DNA from: Lamellibrachia columna
Lineage: Eukaryota; Annelida; Polychaeta; Sabellida; Siboglinidae
NCBI GenBank assembly: GCA_963662155.1
Contig: OY759265.1
Span: forward strand, 44,002,406-44,066,405
DNA: 64,000 nucleotides
Direction: 5' to 3'
A model generated the notes under the pieces. That model saw only the letters and a list, made by a program, of their open reading frames with translations, was not told where the DNA came from and ran no database searches. Shown here piece after piece: positions 35,469 through 64,000 of this stretch (its first letter is position 1; each line of letters opens with the position of its first letter). Position numbers and translations under genes: made by a program.

Positions 35469-35928
35469 AGTAGCACATAATGTTAGCCCCTCACATATGT
35501 CAACAGCTGCTCGGCCGTGAAACCTGCCGGCACTCGTATTGAAGTACGCAATCGGTAGTGAATTAATTTTAGTGCAGCCGACACTTATTGAATGCGGTCA
35601 GTTCTGCCGGATGCTTCGGTAACGTACAACCGTCTACTCTCTGGCCTGCGTCGTCCTCTCGGTGAGTAGTGCAGTGCTGATTCACAAACTGAAACGGATG
35701 TGAAATGAGAAGCTATGAATTCATTGTATTGGAATTGCGTAGTGAAACGTATTGTTCTTTGGGTTAACTTTGGCATTTGTAAATTCTTTCAGCGAGCTGC
35801 AATTGTCGTCTGCGCCGCTACAGTAATTGGTCGACTGGGCTAACTGTTGCTAGCAATGTTTAACAATTTGAGAAACTGGATGCGACCAATGAAATAATTT
35901 CGATGTCATTTGATTAATGGCTCATGTA

Positions 35929-36937
<1,009 letters not shown>

Positions 36938-37527
36938 TATTCTAAGGAAAAAGTACTGTAGATTTTAGAAAAAGAATAATTATTTATTAATCCCGTCATG
37001 TGAAATATATAGTAAATAAGTTTACTATTCAATTAAGATCAGAAGCATTCAGAATAAAACCTTTTAAAACGTTTTTCATACACTAGCTTTCTATATACTA
37101 GTTACTCTTCTAATTATATTCATGTTCATGTCATTGGTATTGTAGTATGGCACCAGAGATAACGTAACACTTGTAACATTCAAGTAACGTAGCACAAGAG
37201 TGACAACACATTGTAACACATCGGAACTCGGTTTACATAAAATAGTCTCCTCGTGACATTCAACGCCATGACTACGTGCCTTGCTTGTCTGACAGCTACT
37301 CGTGGAGAGGGTGGTGAATGTTATTTGTTTTGTTGTCGGCGAAAGTCCAACCGGTCAAGTGAAGTGTTTGCTGGCAAACTTGACAGTCGTGTCAGCCTAA
37401 GTGTTGAAAGAGGACGACATCATTTGCAATGTACATAGGATGGCTCATGTGAGAGCTGCTATTTGATAACCTTAATGGGAGTCTCCATGGCCCTTATTTG
37501 ATATATAATAATTATGCATGAATATTA

Positions 37528-37677
<150 letters not shown>

Positions 37678-37811
37678 GGGGGTACATGTATGTATAGTGA
37701 ACCTACGTTGAACAAGTATGTATAGTGAATCTCTGTTGAGCACAACATGCACAATGTGTGCATATACTGTGCATATACTGGTAAATTACATGGTAATTAA
37801 TATTTACTTAA

Positions 37812-40800
37812 TTACTCATCCTCTCCATGCCCTGTGGCACATAAGGCTCGCACAAGATCTCGCCAGACCCCTCTTTTTTGGGCTCTCCTTGCTGCTGTGC
37901 CCCATGTCAACCCAGCAATCTTCCATTGTTCGTTGCCACGTTGTTTTCGGCCTCTTTTTCTGTTTCCTTCTGGCGTCCAGGTTAGCGCTGTTTTTGCTGG
38001 CAGATCGTTGCTCATCCTCTAGACATGACCAAGCCATGTTCACCTTCTCTCTTCAGGATGAGGCAGATGTGTTGTTGTTTTGTTGCTTGGTGGAGTCTGG
38101 TGTTGGAGATGGTCTCGGGCCAGTACACTTTCAGTATCTTCCTTAGGCATGTGTTGTGGAAGCTGGAAAATCTATTGGTGTCTTGTTGTGTCATACACCA
38201 GCACTTTGAGCCATAGAAGAGCACAAAAATGACACTGCTCTGGTAGATTGTGAGTGTGGTCTTTTGGGAGTAAACTGAGGATCTCTAGAGCAGTTGTAGA
38301 TTTGCAAATGCTGACCTGGCTTTTCCCAATCGTGTTTTGATGTCTTCTTCTGCACCTCCTTGGAGACTGATGATGCTGCCCAGGTAAGTGAACTTGTTGA
38401 CGTACTCGAGTCGATGATTGTTGATCACGATAGGTTGTTATGTCAAGTTGCTGTGTCACGTTGCTCTTTGTTAATACTTTTGTCCTTTTGTGCATTGACT
38501 GAGAGACCAATGGAACTGGCTTGTTGCTCTAGATTGCTTGTTTTCGTCTGTACCTGATCTCGAGTGTGAGAAGGCAGAACGAGGTCATCTGCACATATTA
38601 GATTTTCGAGTGAAGAGCAAAGGTTCCATCTGATGCCAGTCCACTCTTGGTTGATCATGTTTTTTGTTGCCCAGTCGATGGCTAGGGTGAATAGAAACGA
38701 TGACATGGCACATCCTTGTCGGACTCCGGGTTTCACCTGGATGAGTTTCACCAGCTTTTCTGGAATTCCATAGTGCCTCATGATTCTCTCTCTCTCTCTC
38801 TCTCCCTGTGCACTGTCGAATGTTTTTTTTCTCAAAATCTGCGAAGTTAACATAGATTTTTCTCTGCCATTCATTGCATTGCTTCTTCACGCACATCACC
38901 AATCTCTCTATTGCTACTGGAGAATTCCCACATGAGTGGGAGACTGCACTTGTAGTGCCGCTGCTAAAAAAGCAGGATTGGATCCTATTCTAAAAAAGTA
39001 TCGTCCTGTATCGAATCTCCAGTATATATCAAAACTATCTGAGCGAGCTGTTGTAAAACAACTATGTCTACACTCAGACTGTGGATTTCCTTTGCCACCT
39101 TGTCAGTCTGCTTATAGAGCAGGGCATTCTACAGAAACCGCTCTAGTTAAGTTCTAGTTTTCCTCTTATCTCCAATCAAGGTTTCAACCTATTTGTATCA
39201 ATGGTACGGCGTCTGAGCAGTTTAAACTTAATCAGGGAGTACCGCAAGGCTCATGTCTAGGTCCTGTTGTGTTCATAGATTACTCTAGTCCTGTTTTTTC
39301 TCTGTCATCGATCAGCATGGGAAGCTAGGTCATGCATACGCCGATGATCATCAAGTTTACTGTGGTTTATATCCTGATTCTTTATACAGTTACTGTGAGT
39401 CCATGGAACGATTCATTAGAGACATCAATAGCTGGATGCAAGGCATGAAACTCAAAATGAACAACTCCAAGACTGAGTACATTTTAATCGGCACTCCGCA
39501 ACAACTAACAAAATGCACCAACACAGCCATTAACATCGGGGGCTATGAGGTACATGCACTGAATTGTGTACGAAATTTGGGAGCTTATTTTGATAAGCAC
39601 ATGTCTATGGTAGAACATGTCAAGTTCAAATGTCGGGCAGCCTATGCGCAACTATATAAAATCGGATAAATCGGAAAATATCTTGATCAACAGAGTACAG
39701 AGAAACTGATACATACTCCACAGCCATATTGATTACTGCAATGCCCTTTTGATCGGCTTAGCAAAATACCTTATACGGAAATTACAAATGGTTCAAAACA
39801 CCGCAGCCAGAGTGCTGTCCAGAATCGGCAAGTATGACCACATCACTCCAGTACTAAAGTCACTTCACTGGTTGCCGGTGGAATTTCGTATTAAATATAA
39901 GATATGCCTACTGACATTTAATTCATTACACGGCCATGGACCAGAATATATGTCTGAAATGCTGACTCCTAGAAGCATCCATTGCGGTCTAAGATCCCGG
40001 ATGATCTTAAACTTGATGTACCAAGGACAAAAATGAAAACACTGGGAGATCGTGCTTTTAAAGTTGCTGCACCGAAACTGTGGAACTCCCTTCCCAAAGA
40101 TGTTCGCAGCTGCAACAATGTCAGTATTTGTAAGAGCAAACTGAAGACCCACTATTTTAGAATTGCATACAATTAACTTATTAATTTTACTAATTTAAAT
40201 ACTTGTACACCTGTTAGATATTTATATAAAATATGTCGGAAGTTTCTACTGAAATTATTAATTTTACTCATTTTATAGTTCTTACCCTTTTATACCAATA
40301 TTTATATTATGTTGAATGCTTATTTTGTTTTAACTTTCTACTACGCGATTTATTGTACTGAACAGCACCATAGAATATTATTGTGTACATATGGTACTAC
40401 ATAAATCAATAAACATTTACATTTCATTGCTCTAGAATGTTCCGCAAAGTGAAGATGTATTTGGTTGTTTCTCTCCTCTCTTTTCTGAAGCCTACTTTTT
40501 ATGGGCGGAGAAGCTTGTCTACTGTTGTTTTCATTCGGGTCATGATGATTTTTGAGAACTTATACTTGGAATGGAGAGTAGAGTAATTCCCCTCCAATTG
40601 CTGCAGTCTGCTAAGTTACTTTGGTAATTTGATTATCCTCCCGCGGGTTCAGTCATCAGGCAGTTCTTCTTTTCCCATATCTCCACAAAGAGCGGATGTA
40701 GGATCTCGGCTGCAGTTTCTGGGTCAGTCTTGAAAACTTCTGCGCATAATGAATCTGTTCCTGGAGCTTTGTTGTTCCGAAGAGTGGCTGTTGCTGCTTT

Positions 40801-41010
40801 AATCTCTGCTTTCTTTGGTGGGGACGTTTCTATCTCCAGGTCTCTTTCTGCAAGCTGGATGTCTGCTGGGTGTTGTGGATCCGATCTGTCTAGCACTTCT
40901 TTGAAATGTTCTGTCCATCTTCATTCTTGTTCCTCTTCATTGGTCAGAAGCCTTCCGTCTTTGTCCGTGACTGCTGGGTTGACCTTGTAGTTGGTGTTTC
41001 CACAAATCTG
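37812..41010 (-). pseudogene. RTE-like LINE, minus strand, interrupted by another LINE
   Basis: Two parts belong together. Part 40433-41010 gives WTEHFKEV-like sequence, then AATATLRNNKAPGTDSLCAE, the region just before the RT. Part 37812-38918 gives IYVNFADFEKK, HYGIPEKLVKLIQ, PGVRQGCAMSSFLFTLAIDW and ADDLVLPSHT. It then gives a 3' region with FYGSKCWCMTQQD, FHNTCLRKILKVYWP, TPEGNRKRGR and TWGTAARRAQ. Order and motifs match a widespread RTE-type family. Frameshifts and a gap in the RT show that it is inactive. The break at 38918/40433 is a plus-strand CR1-like insertion. Confidence 0.82.
38919..40432 (+). pseudogene. CR1/L2-like LINE 3' half inserted into the RTE-like LINE
   Basis: The translation gives KKYRPVSNLQYISKLSERAV, PCQSAYRAGHSTETALVK and a palm motif PQGSCLGP. 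These are followed by YADDH (frameshifted), MKLKMNNSKTEYILIG, NTAARVLSRIGKYDHITPVL, LHWLPVEFRIKYKICLLTF, and the family-typical end GDRAFKVAAPKLWNSLP then CKSKLKTHYF. Several frameshifts and stops are present. It ends in AATAAACATTTACATTTC. ATTGCT occurs at both junctions (38913-38918 and 40427-40432), a candidate 6-bp target duplication. It is 5'-truncated, as is usual for LINEs. Confidence 0.82.
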
Positions 41011-41500
41011 TTTCGTTATTGTGTACATCGTTATTGTGTACATCGTTATTGTGTACATCGTTATTGTGTACATCGTGCTCATCTCATGTAATTAATATTT
41101 ACCAGTATGTAATTGAATGGGTCAAATAATAAAATATGTTTGTTTATCTGTCTGTCTGTCGGTCTGCCTGACTGACTATCTGGCAATGCACGACAACTAA
41201 CTGCACAAGTCTAACATGTTTTGTGTGCACATTGTAGCAGAAACAGATTGCAATGCACAAGAAAAAAAATGAATAGTTATCATTCCTTCTATCAGCAGGC
41301 ATTAATTTGATTGCCAAACATCACGCAGCCTGCTGTTAGAAATGAACAATATGTGCTACAAAGTCATACCAATATGTGCTACAAAGTCATACCAATATGT
41401 GCTACAAAGTCATACCAATATGTGCTACAAAGTCATACCAATATGTGCTACAAAGTCATACCAATATGTGCTACAAAGTCATACCAATATGCCCACTGCC
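41011..41500. repeat. Two short minisatellites (15 bp x4, 23 bp x6)
   Basis: CGTTATTGTGTACAT repeats about four times at 41015-41075. Unit ATGTGCTACAAAGTCATACC(AAT) repeats six times at 41351-41490. A short CTGT run lies between (41149-41166). Confidence 0.92.
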
Positions 41501-41834
41501 TATGACACTAGGTCAAAGCAATCAACCACGTTGCAGCAGACGTAACTTCCGACTGCAACATCAAAGCTAGCTTCACCATTCACCGTTTTTCGGTCCCAAT
41601 CGAATATAATATTTGTCATGAATACGTAAACCGATAAACATATTGGCTGCTGACATGCTTGAACTAGTCCTTACCATAGGCATCGGCTTTAGTGAAACAT
41701 ATTTTATATTTGACTGGTTTTATGAGTAATTCAACATGGAGTAAAGCGACACCTTGTATGTCTTGAATATTACATTATCGTTTGATCAATTTCCTCGACC
41801 ACTACATGTATATGTCGTTGTTTACAGATCCACG

Positions 41835-56962
<15,128 letters not shown>

Positions 56963-57310
56963 TCGCTCACTCGGGATGCTTCCATGATGTCGGCTAATCC
57001 GATACGAAGAAACAAGTTCTGTACAACCGACTTCTGGATCGATGTATCATCATACGCTGTGAAACCAACAATACAATTACCAGATCAAATCGCAACTCCC
57101 GATAACAATGACTGTTATTATAATTACTTACAATTGTTGATGCATTATTGAAAGCATATGAATCGCATGGCATGGTCAGTAGAAACGATAAGATATTATA
57201 TATGTTTTACTGTATAAATATATATTCATCGGATGAAACACAATGCAACTTGTGCAATCAACTTTAGTTCTATCATCATTAATTTTAAACAATAAAATTT
57301 CATCAATGTA
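56963..57310 (+). other. Probable 3' UTR of the LolA-like gene
   Basis: AATAAA at 57291-57296 is a good polyadenylation signal about 330 nt after the stop codon. The minus-strand SV2-like stop codon is at 57484, so transcripts of the two convergent genes may end very close together or overlap. No clear minus-strand polyadenylation signal was found. Confidence 0.6.
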
Positions 57311-57483
57311 AACTTGCATATTATATGTATGTATCACAGCCATAGTAGCGTGCACCCGTTTCATTGTTCATTACAAGAAATAGGTATATCTGTGATTATG
57401 ACCTTCAGGCGACCTATTTATGTGACGAAGCTGTATGGGAGGCTGTCTGTATCACTAACCTTATAACACATATTCTCTCCCTG

Positions 57484-60400
57484 CTAGAGTCGTTCTCCTT
57501 TCGATTCAGGCAGTTTGACTGCCATGAACGAAGCGACGGTTGTCGTGACGATCGCCACAAGAATGGCAACTGTTCTGTCGATGCCGACCAAGTTGTAGAA
57601 GATGGCGCCACCCAAGATGGCCGCCAGCCGACCGACACTGACCATCAGACCCAGTCCCGTGCAGCTACAGCAAACCAGTTTTACGTTGTCCAAACTGCCC
57701 GTAAACGATGTCTAACACATTATAAGTATATCGCAATAAAATTCGTACATGCTTGTTGAGTAGTCTGAAGGAAATTGCTGGTGGAATATGTCCATCTCAA
57801 AACATATATTTTACAAGAAAACATAATTTATGTCTTATCTCAGTTCATAAGTGTACTGACTTCGTATGCAGTTTCGCTTTGGAATTGTTCAATATGAACG
57901 GCATGCGGTGATTGCAGCATAAAGGACGAGAATATATTCACTGATATCCACAGGTTTCATTAATGGGTGTGGGGGTGTAGGTCTGATTTAAAACATTATT
58001 TCGGTTTCGCTTAGTATCAAACATCGATGGTTTGACATGGCCCCTAAGCAAACAACCGAATAACAATCATAAACAGAAACGACATTATGCTAACTGGACT
58101 AAATTGGTCGCATCGATTACCTAGAATGTGTCCATCCACTGAGCGAAATAGGAATATTATTTCTGCCTCACGTATAAAAGCATCCACATTTGTGTTATTA
58201 CTATTACTATTGAAGCGAAACAAAAGTCATATTTGTGGGGTTATACACCTAAAAGAGATAATAAAAACTAATCATGTGCAACCAAAATCGAGAATATCAC
58301 GTCGAGAATATCACGCCAGTGGTTTACTCAGAATGTGTTCTAAAAGTGGGAGAATCCGGTCTTTTTTCCGGTTGACTGAGGGTTGACATGTTAAGCAGCG
58401 CGACCGATAGGCACATGCGCAGTTTTATGAAATCAGGTAACCTAGACAACGACGCGTGACGTATTCAGTGATGCCGGTATACATAGAACCAAAGCAGTCT
58501 CAATCAAACGAGGTTTAGTGTCAGAAAAAGTAATATTTTAGTAAACAAATGCCAAAATATGTTACATAAGTTGAGTTTGGACGCAAACGCCATGTCCCAT
58601 TGGCAAGTATAGGAATAAGTGAATACAAAAATAATTTCATTTAGCGAGCAACTATTGCCAGATTTGCCCGTGACGTAGGGTTATCCAACAGCATGGAGTG
58701 TGTTCAACAAGGTGTTCATAGTAAGCCACAGGCGTGATAGTCTTAAGTGTATAATGCAAATGGTTATGTTTTAGTAACTCGTATAGGTGCATAGGCCCAA
58801 AACCATGATTTTTTCACTTTAAATCAATCAGTACAGAAGCAATTTTCACCGAAGTCGAGTTGGGTAGAGCTCCATGGAAGCCAGCATGAGACACAAGAGC
58901 GCGCCGAACGAGAGAGCATTGACGACCGCCGCCATACACACGAGGAACACCTCCGTAGTGGCAAACCACAGCGGCAAGAATCCAACGGCCGACATGAACA
59001 AGCTCGTCGCTGAAACGAATTAATTAAAAAAAGGCTCAAAGTTACGCTCACGACAGTTAGCGACAGGTTTGGCTTTAATGTGAGCCTGTTCCGTTATGTA
59101 TGAGATTGAAAGACCCGTTCTGTGTTGGAAATTATGGCTACTGTGCCGCTGGTGTGTCCTCAAGTCCATAAACAGACATAGTATACAATAAAATGAGATA
59201 CGCGTATTAAAACACTATAAAAAGGAAAACATCATCTAATTGCCGGAATTTTTAGAAATGCCTCTTCAGTAAAACTTCGTTTTAAGAAATTTTAAGACAC
59301 AAGAAGACTCGTTAAAAGCACATTTCTCGGCTACTTTTGTTAACTTTGCTGTGTTGTGGTACACAGGTTTATAATCTTTTGAGGAAGGTTTGCCCTGGGT
59401 GTTGCCAAACACTGCACGTAAATAACATTCAACGTCTTCGCTACAAACGCGACCACGGTCTTCTCAACTTTGACTTCGGTGTAGATAACTCAGATCAGAT
59501 TTAGATTGTCGAAGGGACTGCTAAAAATACAGTGGACTCCAAATACTGGATGCATATCAATACGTAACGAGTAGAGCTAGCTATACAAATAAACTTATTA
59601 TCTGAAGTTAAAAATATATTTATATTTAAATATAATGAAACTTGCAGTCGAGTGTATCGGTAAGACGATTCAATGGTTATTCCTTTTACAGCTCTGAGCA
59701 AACAATTTTACTTTGGTCATTCGTACCGAGAAGTTTGCTTCTGCCCACTCGGTCGACCGCCATCACGTAGACGCCAGCAGCGGGCAGGGCAGCCATCTTG
59801 GACAGACAGTCCTCCAGAGCCAGCCTCCCGCCGTCGTAGTTCGGCGCAGACTCGGCCGCGCAACGACTGCGATTGTGCATGAAAGTGCTGTTTTTGACGG
59901 TCGACCCGAGAAAGTCGTGATCGCAAAAATCCGTCCTGGTGAATAGCGAGTTTGCTAGACTGGTCTCGGTGAACGATAAGTTGTACGCGTCGACGTTCAC
60001 AAACTTGCACTGCTCGAAGCGACACCGATAAAAGCGCAGGTGACGGAACTCAACGTCCACGAACGAAACGGCGTTGAAGCTGCAGTTCTCGTACGACGCC
60101 AGAGTTAGTTCCGATGTGAATGTTCTGAAGCTGTACGATTGGTTGGCGATGGTTGTCGTGCGGGCCACGTGAGTGGTATGTTTCAGCTGCATGTGGTACG
60201 CTGCTGTCCATCCAGAGATGCCGTAACACCTGTGTATGGAGAACACAGACTGAGCAGTTAAGACGCATGTATCGCAAAGTGGGATTGCCGCGTGCGGCAG
60301 ATAGTTGAAATTACGAATGAAATAAACTTAATTCATTCTATGTCCAACAAAACACTCAAGATACCAATTGATACAAATTATACTGTAGCTCATATGTGTA

Positions 60401-63394
60401 ACAATATAGCAATGATTGTCTTCAACATTTGAAGAAGATTATAAATAATTATATTTGTTCTTGTCTAACTAGAATCTACCTACGTTTTCCTACCATTACT
60501 ATTTATGCACATTACGTTTAAACACCTTTCTAATCCGGACACCTGAATCGGCCCGAAGCATTTTGAATCGGCGATAAAATGGCCTTAATTTTGAACAATG
60601 AGTGGGTTGCACCCCATATATAAAGACGAGGGAGGAGCAATGGACTTTCCAGAAGAGGGTTTCAAGCAGGGAGCCTCGATTATGTGTCACGCGATAAATG
60701 CCACACTTGCGACTGGGCTTTGAGTCGCCCATCCGGGGCCGCGCACACTAGCGACTAATCGGGTTCCCGATTAAATTTTCGAATCGGATCAAGCCCGGCA
60801 TACAAGTCACGACGCGACAATTTGTCGCCGGTGATTTGTTTGCGACGATTTGTCGGGGAGAGGGGGTGATACACGTCAAGATGCGACCACGACGCGACTG
60901 GCGACTGCGACAGATTGATGCGTGTACTCCTGTTGGTAGCGGCGGGAACTGCCGCCACTGGCCAGCGGAATCATGTGGAACTATTCGAAAATGGCGGGTT
61001 TGTCTGCTCATCAATGGAGAGCTCTAGCTTTGTCATCGTCATGTCATCATCAGGCGTCGTTGGTGTCGTCGGCAGAGAAAAGAACGCCGTCGTTCAGGCT
61101 GGACCAAGCAGTGGTTACTAAGGCATGACGAGAAATGGGCCTAACCTAGTGCGAGAGTTCAACATGAACGACGACATTTCGGTTCGTGAGCTACTCAGGG
61201 TGGGCGTGGAGGTATTCCAGTACATTGTAGACCTGGTAAATTCAGCCATTTACGGTATTCTTTTGATTTAGCATCATATAAACAAGGCCTCTCTTGCCGC
61301 AAATCTATCAGTTTCTCTTCTAAGCGGTGCTTGCAACCTGCGCCATTTTCTCTGTGGTTTTTTAGGGACAGTCCCATGACTTCCATGAAGCTCCTGATTG
61401 GCTAAGTGCCTCAACACGTTTCGGAAGGAAAAAATCGGCGACGATTTGTCTGCAACGATTTGTTTTCACTGGCATACACGTCTCGACGCGACGATTTGTC
61501 GCCGATTATTTGTCTTTAATATCAAACAAGTTTGATATTCTACGACGCGATAAAAACTGGATAAAGACTGTCCTCAAGACAAGCGTCACGTCGCAATGGG
61601 TGCATATTCGTCACGACAGATCGTCGCAGACGCGTCGAAGACACTAAAACTTGTCGCAGACGATTCGCGTCGTGACGTGTATACCAGGACTCCCTGTCGC
61701 AAGCTAGACTTAAGTCTTAACGAGTTGGCAACCGGGAGTCGTAATCGCGGTTTCCGCGCACACTGACGACTATTTGCGACAGTTGTGTTGAGCAAATACA
61801 GCAGACCAGTCGCCAGTGTACGCCGGGCATTCGTTTTCAGTTGCTCACCCGAACGAGACTGTAAGCCACAGCAGACACAAGATGCGAGTGGCTTTTGCAA
61901 GTGGTTGATTGAACAATTGGGACAACGACGCTCGAATCTGAAATAGAAACGTACGTAAGTTGATTGTCTGATCAGGTAAATTGCGAAAGTGTAAATAGAT
62001 AGCAGAGGATACTATATAGGTTTGTTTTTTCGCGAAATGATTATAGAAAGAGACGAACGAAAAACTGCATTGCGGAAGAAGTAAAGTGTAACTATCAAGG
62101 GCAAGGGTACATTTAGTATTTTCAACCCCCTCTCCGCCCCGCACAATCCAAGAGCAAGGCTAGGAATCGAGCAGAAGCAGAAACATATCTTTTTCTATAT
62201 ATTATTAAACTAATGATTTCAAAATCAGACGAAGGCGGATTTATGCATTCAAACCAGACTACGTGCAAAATTGTTCTGCATACCTCGCGAACGGAATACT
62301 GCAACAACAGTGTGTTGACGCATATTTACTGAAGTACGCCATTGTGTTACAACGTACTTAAAGCGAAACAAAAGTCATGGTTTTGGGGTTATGCACCTAC
62401 AAGAGAGAATAAAACCGAACCATGTGCAACTAAAATGAAGAATATCACGCCACTGGTTTACTCAGAATGTGATCTAAAAGTGGGAGATTCCAATCATTTC
62501 TTCAGTTGAGTGAGCGCTGACATGTTAGCCAGCCAGAAGGATACGCGCATGCGCAGTTCTATGAGAATCGGGTAACCTAGACTATTGTGACATATCGAGG
62601 GAGGCCGGCATACACGTAGTCTCAAACAAACGTGTTATTTTGCCAGAAAGAGGATTAGTTTAGTAAACAAAGGCCAACATGTGTTCCATAAGTTGAGTTT
62701 GGATCGTATCGTATTGGCAAAATATAGGTGTATACAAATATATTTTCATTTGGCGAGCAAATTTTGCTAGACTTTTATGATTATCTAACAGTATGACGCG
62801 GTGCATGAATTAAGGTGAAGCATTTTCACCAAGGTTTTCCTAGTAAACCACTGGCGAGATGTTCTTAATTGTAGTTACAAATGGTTATGTGTTAGTAACT
62901 CTTATAGGTGCAAAACCATCACTTTTGCTTCCCTTTAAAGATACGCACGTGCTTTAAGTGCGCAGCGCGAGTTTGGAGGGCTGCACCGTTCTCAGCGTCC
63001 TCTCGCGGCAGGACGATCTCAGCCATCTGTGTAAACATTGTTTGTGTATTAGTTAAGAGGTAATCTCGCTTTCATTCGTTATTCGCAATTGTATCGCAGA
63101 GTATCGTATATCCCCACAGGGTTGTATTGACTGCATTGGCATCAATTTACGGTGTATGTGCGACTCTAAGAAATAAGGGGTTGATCCCACATTGGAGGGG
63201 TGGTGGCTTGCACAGGAGGAGAGATGGGGACGGAGGACGAGGAAAGGGAGAGTTGGGGGTGAACAGGGATACAGGGGGCTATCGTACATTTAATAACTCA
63301 GTGATACACATACCTCGTGCTCTGTTTTGTCTTCCCGGTGATTCCACACGTAGATCGAACGATAGACCTTCAACGCTTCCATGTCCCGGGAGGT
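57484..63394 (-). CDS. SV2-like synaptic vesicle glycoprotein, C-terminal half, partial
   Basis: Minus-strand exons 63394-63314, 63026-62949, 61937-61849, 60229-59727, 59009-58850 and 57664-57484 join in frame to 363 residues plus stop; the 5' half is beyond the window. SV2 proteins are 12-helix major-facilitator-family glycoproteins of synaptic vesicles. Seen here: a cytoplasmic linker; helix 7 (CLLWLTVSFGCYGISGW); a large luminal loop with about ten pentapeptide-type repeats (for example CSFNAVSFVDVEFRHLRFYR) and five N-x-S/T sequons; then MAVDRVGRSKLL (the D-R-x-G-R loop motif); MELYPTRLR; and a last helix pair ending VKLPESKGERL, which corresponds to KLPETRG of vertebrate SV2. The luminal pentapeptide loop separates SV2 from SVOP-type relatives. 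A, B or C subtype cannot be assigned. Confidence 0.93.
57690..58205. other. SV2-like gene last intron, left part, nothing recognised
   Basis: About 500 bp of unique AT-rich sequence between the last exon and the mobile element at 58210. No exon, RNA gene or repeat is evident. Confidence 0.5.
58210..58822. mobile_element. TTAA-type palindromic element, SV2-like gene last intron
   Basis: About 100-bp terminal inverted repeats: the left has AGCGAAACAAAAGTCAT, ACACCTA, AATATCACGCCAGTGGTTTA; the right carries the complements GTAAACCACAGGCGTGATA and AGGTGCATAGGCCCAAAACC. The right end is CACTTTAA; the left has TTGA, probably mutated from TTAA. It ends 28 bp from the splice donor of the exon at 58850-59009. 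No coding capacity. Confidence 0.8.
59030..59720. other. SV2-like gene intron, nothing recognised
   Basis: About 700 bp of AT-rich intron sequence without repeats or exons that I can identify. Confidence 0.5.
60736..61830. mobile_element. Cluster of inverted-repeat elements with a MADF fragment
   Basis: At the outer edges GCGCACACTAGCGACT (60741) faces the inverted AGTCGCCAGTGTACGCC (61808). Inside, CCCGGCATACAAGTCACGAC (about 60795) faces GTCGTGACGTGTATACCAGG (about 61668). GACGATTTGTCGCC words recur throughout in both orientations. On the minus strand, 61386-61195 encodes LEEKLIDLRQERPCLYDAKS, resembling the start of a MADF domain, a domain type found in the accessory protein of PIF/Harbinger transposons. 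Probably a nest of non-autonomous DNA transposons; the exact borders are uncertain. Confidence 0.6.
62358..62938. mobile_element. Complete TTAA-type palindromic element, 581 bp, SV2-like gene
   Basis: TTAAAGCGAAACAAAAGTCA at the left pairs with the right end, read inverted TTAAAGGGAAGCAAAAGTGA. The inverted repeats run about 100 bp up to CCACTGGTTTACT, and both ends sit on TTAA. TTAA target use suggests mobilisation by a piggyBac-type enzyme. The right end stops 10 bp short of the exon at 62949-63026, so the element begins about eleven bases into that intron. Confidence 0.85.
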
Positions 63395-63425
63395 CTGAAG
63401 ACCAACGTAAAACATGCATACGATA

Positions 63426-64000
<575 letters not shown>

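Overview
The window is a piece of an invertebrate animal nuclear genome. It is AT-rich, has short exons with consistent GT-AG boundaries separated by long repeat-filled introns, and carries genes whose closest recognisable relatives are animal proteins. Retrotransposon relics (RTE-like and CR1-like LINEs, a tRNA-headed SINE), hAT-like and TTAA-flanked inverted-repeat elements and a very heavy load of microsatellites (ACGC/GCGT, TA, CA, CTGT) fit a marine invertebrate such as amphioxus or a mollusc. I cannot decide between these from the sequence alone.

Four genes can be spliced together by hand with every exon junction in frame. (1) MRGBP, plus strand, 2252-14222, 4 exons, 184 aa: the Eaf7-type subunit that links MRG15 to the NuA4/TIP60 acetyltransferase. 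(2) PARPBP/PARI, plus strand, 19850-28639, 11 coding exons, 663 aa: the PCNA-interacting regulator of homologous recombination, ending in a PIP box. (3) A predicted type I membrane protein with LolA-like ectodomains, plus strand, 41835-56962, 16 exons, 663 aa. (4) The C-terminal half of an SV2-like synaptic vesicle glycoprotein, minus strand, 63394 down to 57484, 6 exons in the window. It includes the pentapeptide-repeat luminal loop, and its 5' half lies beyond the right edge. Genes 3 and 4 are convergent, with about 520 bp between their stop codons.

Layout: 1-2251 upstream sequence with microsatellites; 2252-15075 MRGBP, whose 9-kb first intron holds two minisatellites and a nest of hAT-like and other elements; 15080-17090 intergenic, with a palindrome-rich patch; 17090-29310 PARI with a possible noncoding first exon; 29310-41834 intergenic and transposon-dominated (CR1-like LINE inserted in an RTE-like LINE); 41835-57310 the LolA-like gene; 57484-64000 the SV2-like gene, ending in at least 575 bp of uninterrupted CTGT repeat.

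The most unusual signal is in the LolA-like gene. Four of its fifteen introns open with a minisatellite at or within about 10 bp of the 5' splice site. In two of them (after exons 5 and 9) the repeated unit contains the end of the exon plus the donor itself, so up to eight identical 5' splice sites stand in tandem. A second pattern is inverted-repeat elements ending 10-40 bp from splice sites in PARI and SV2.
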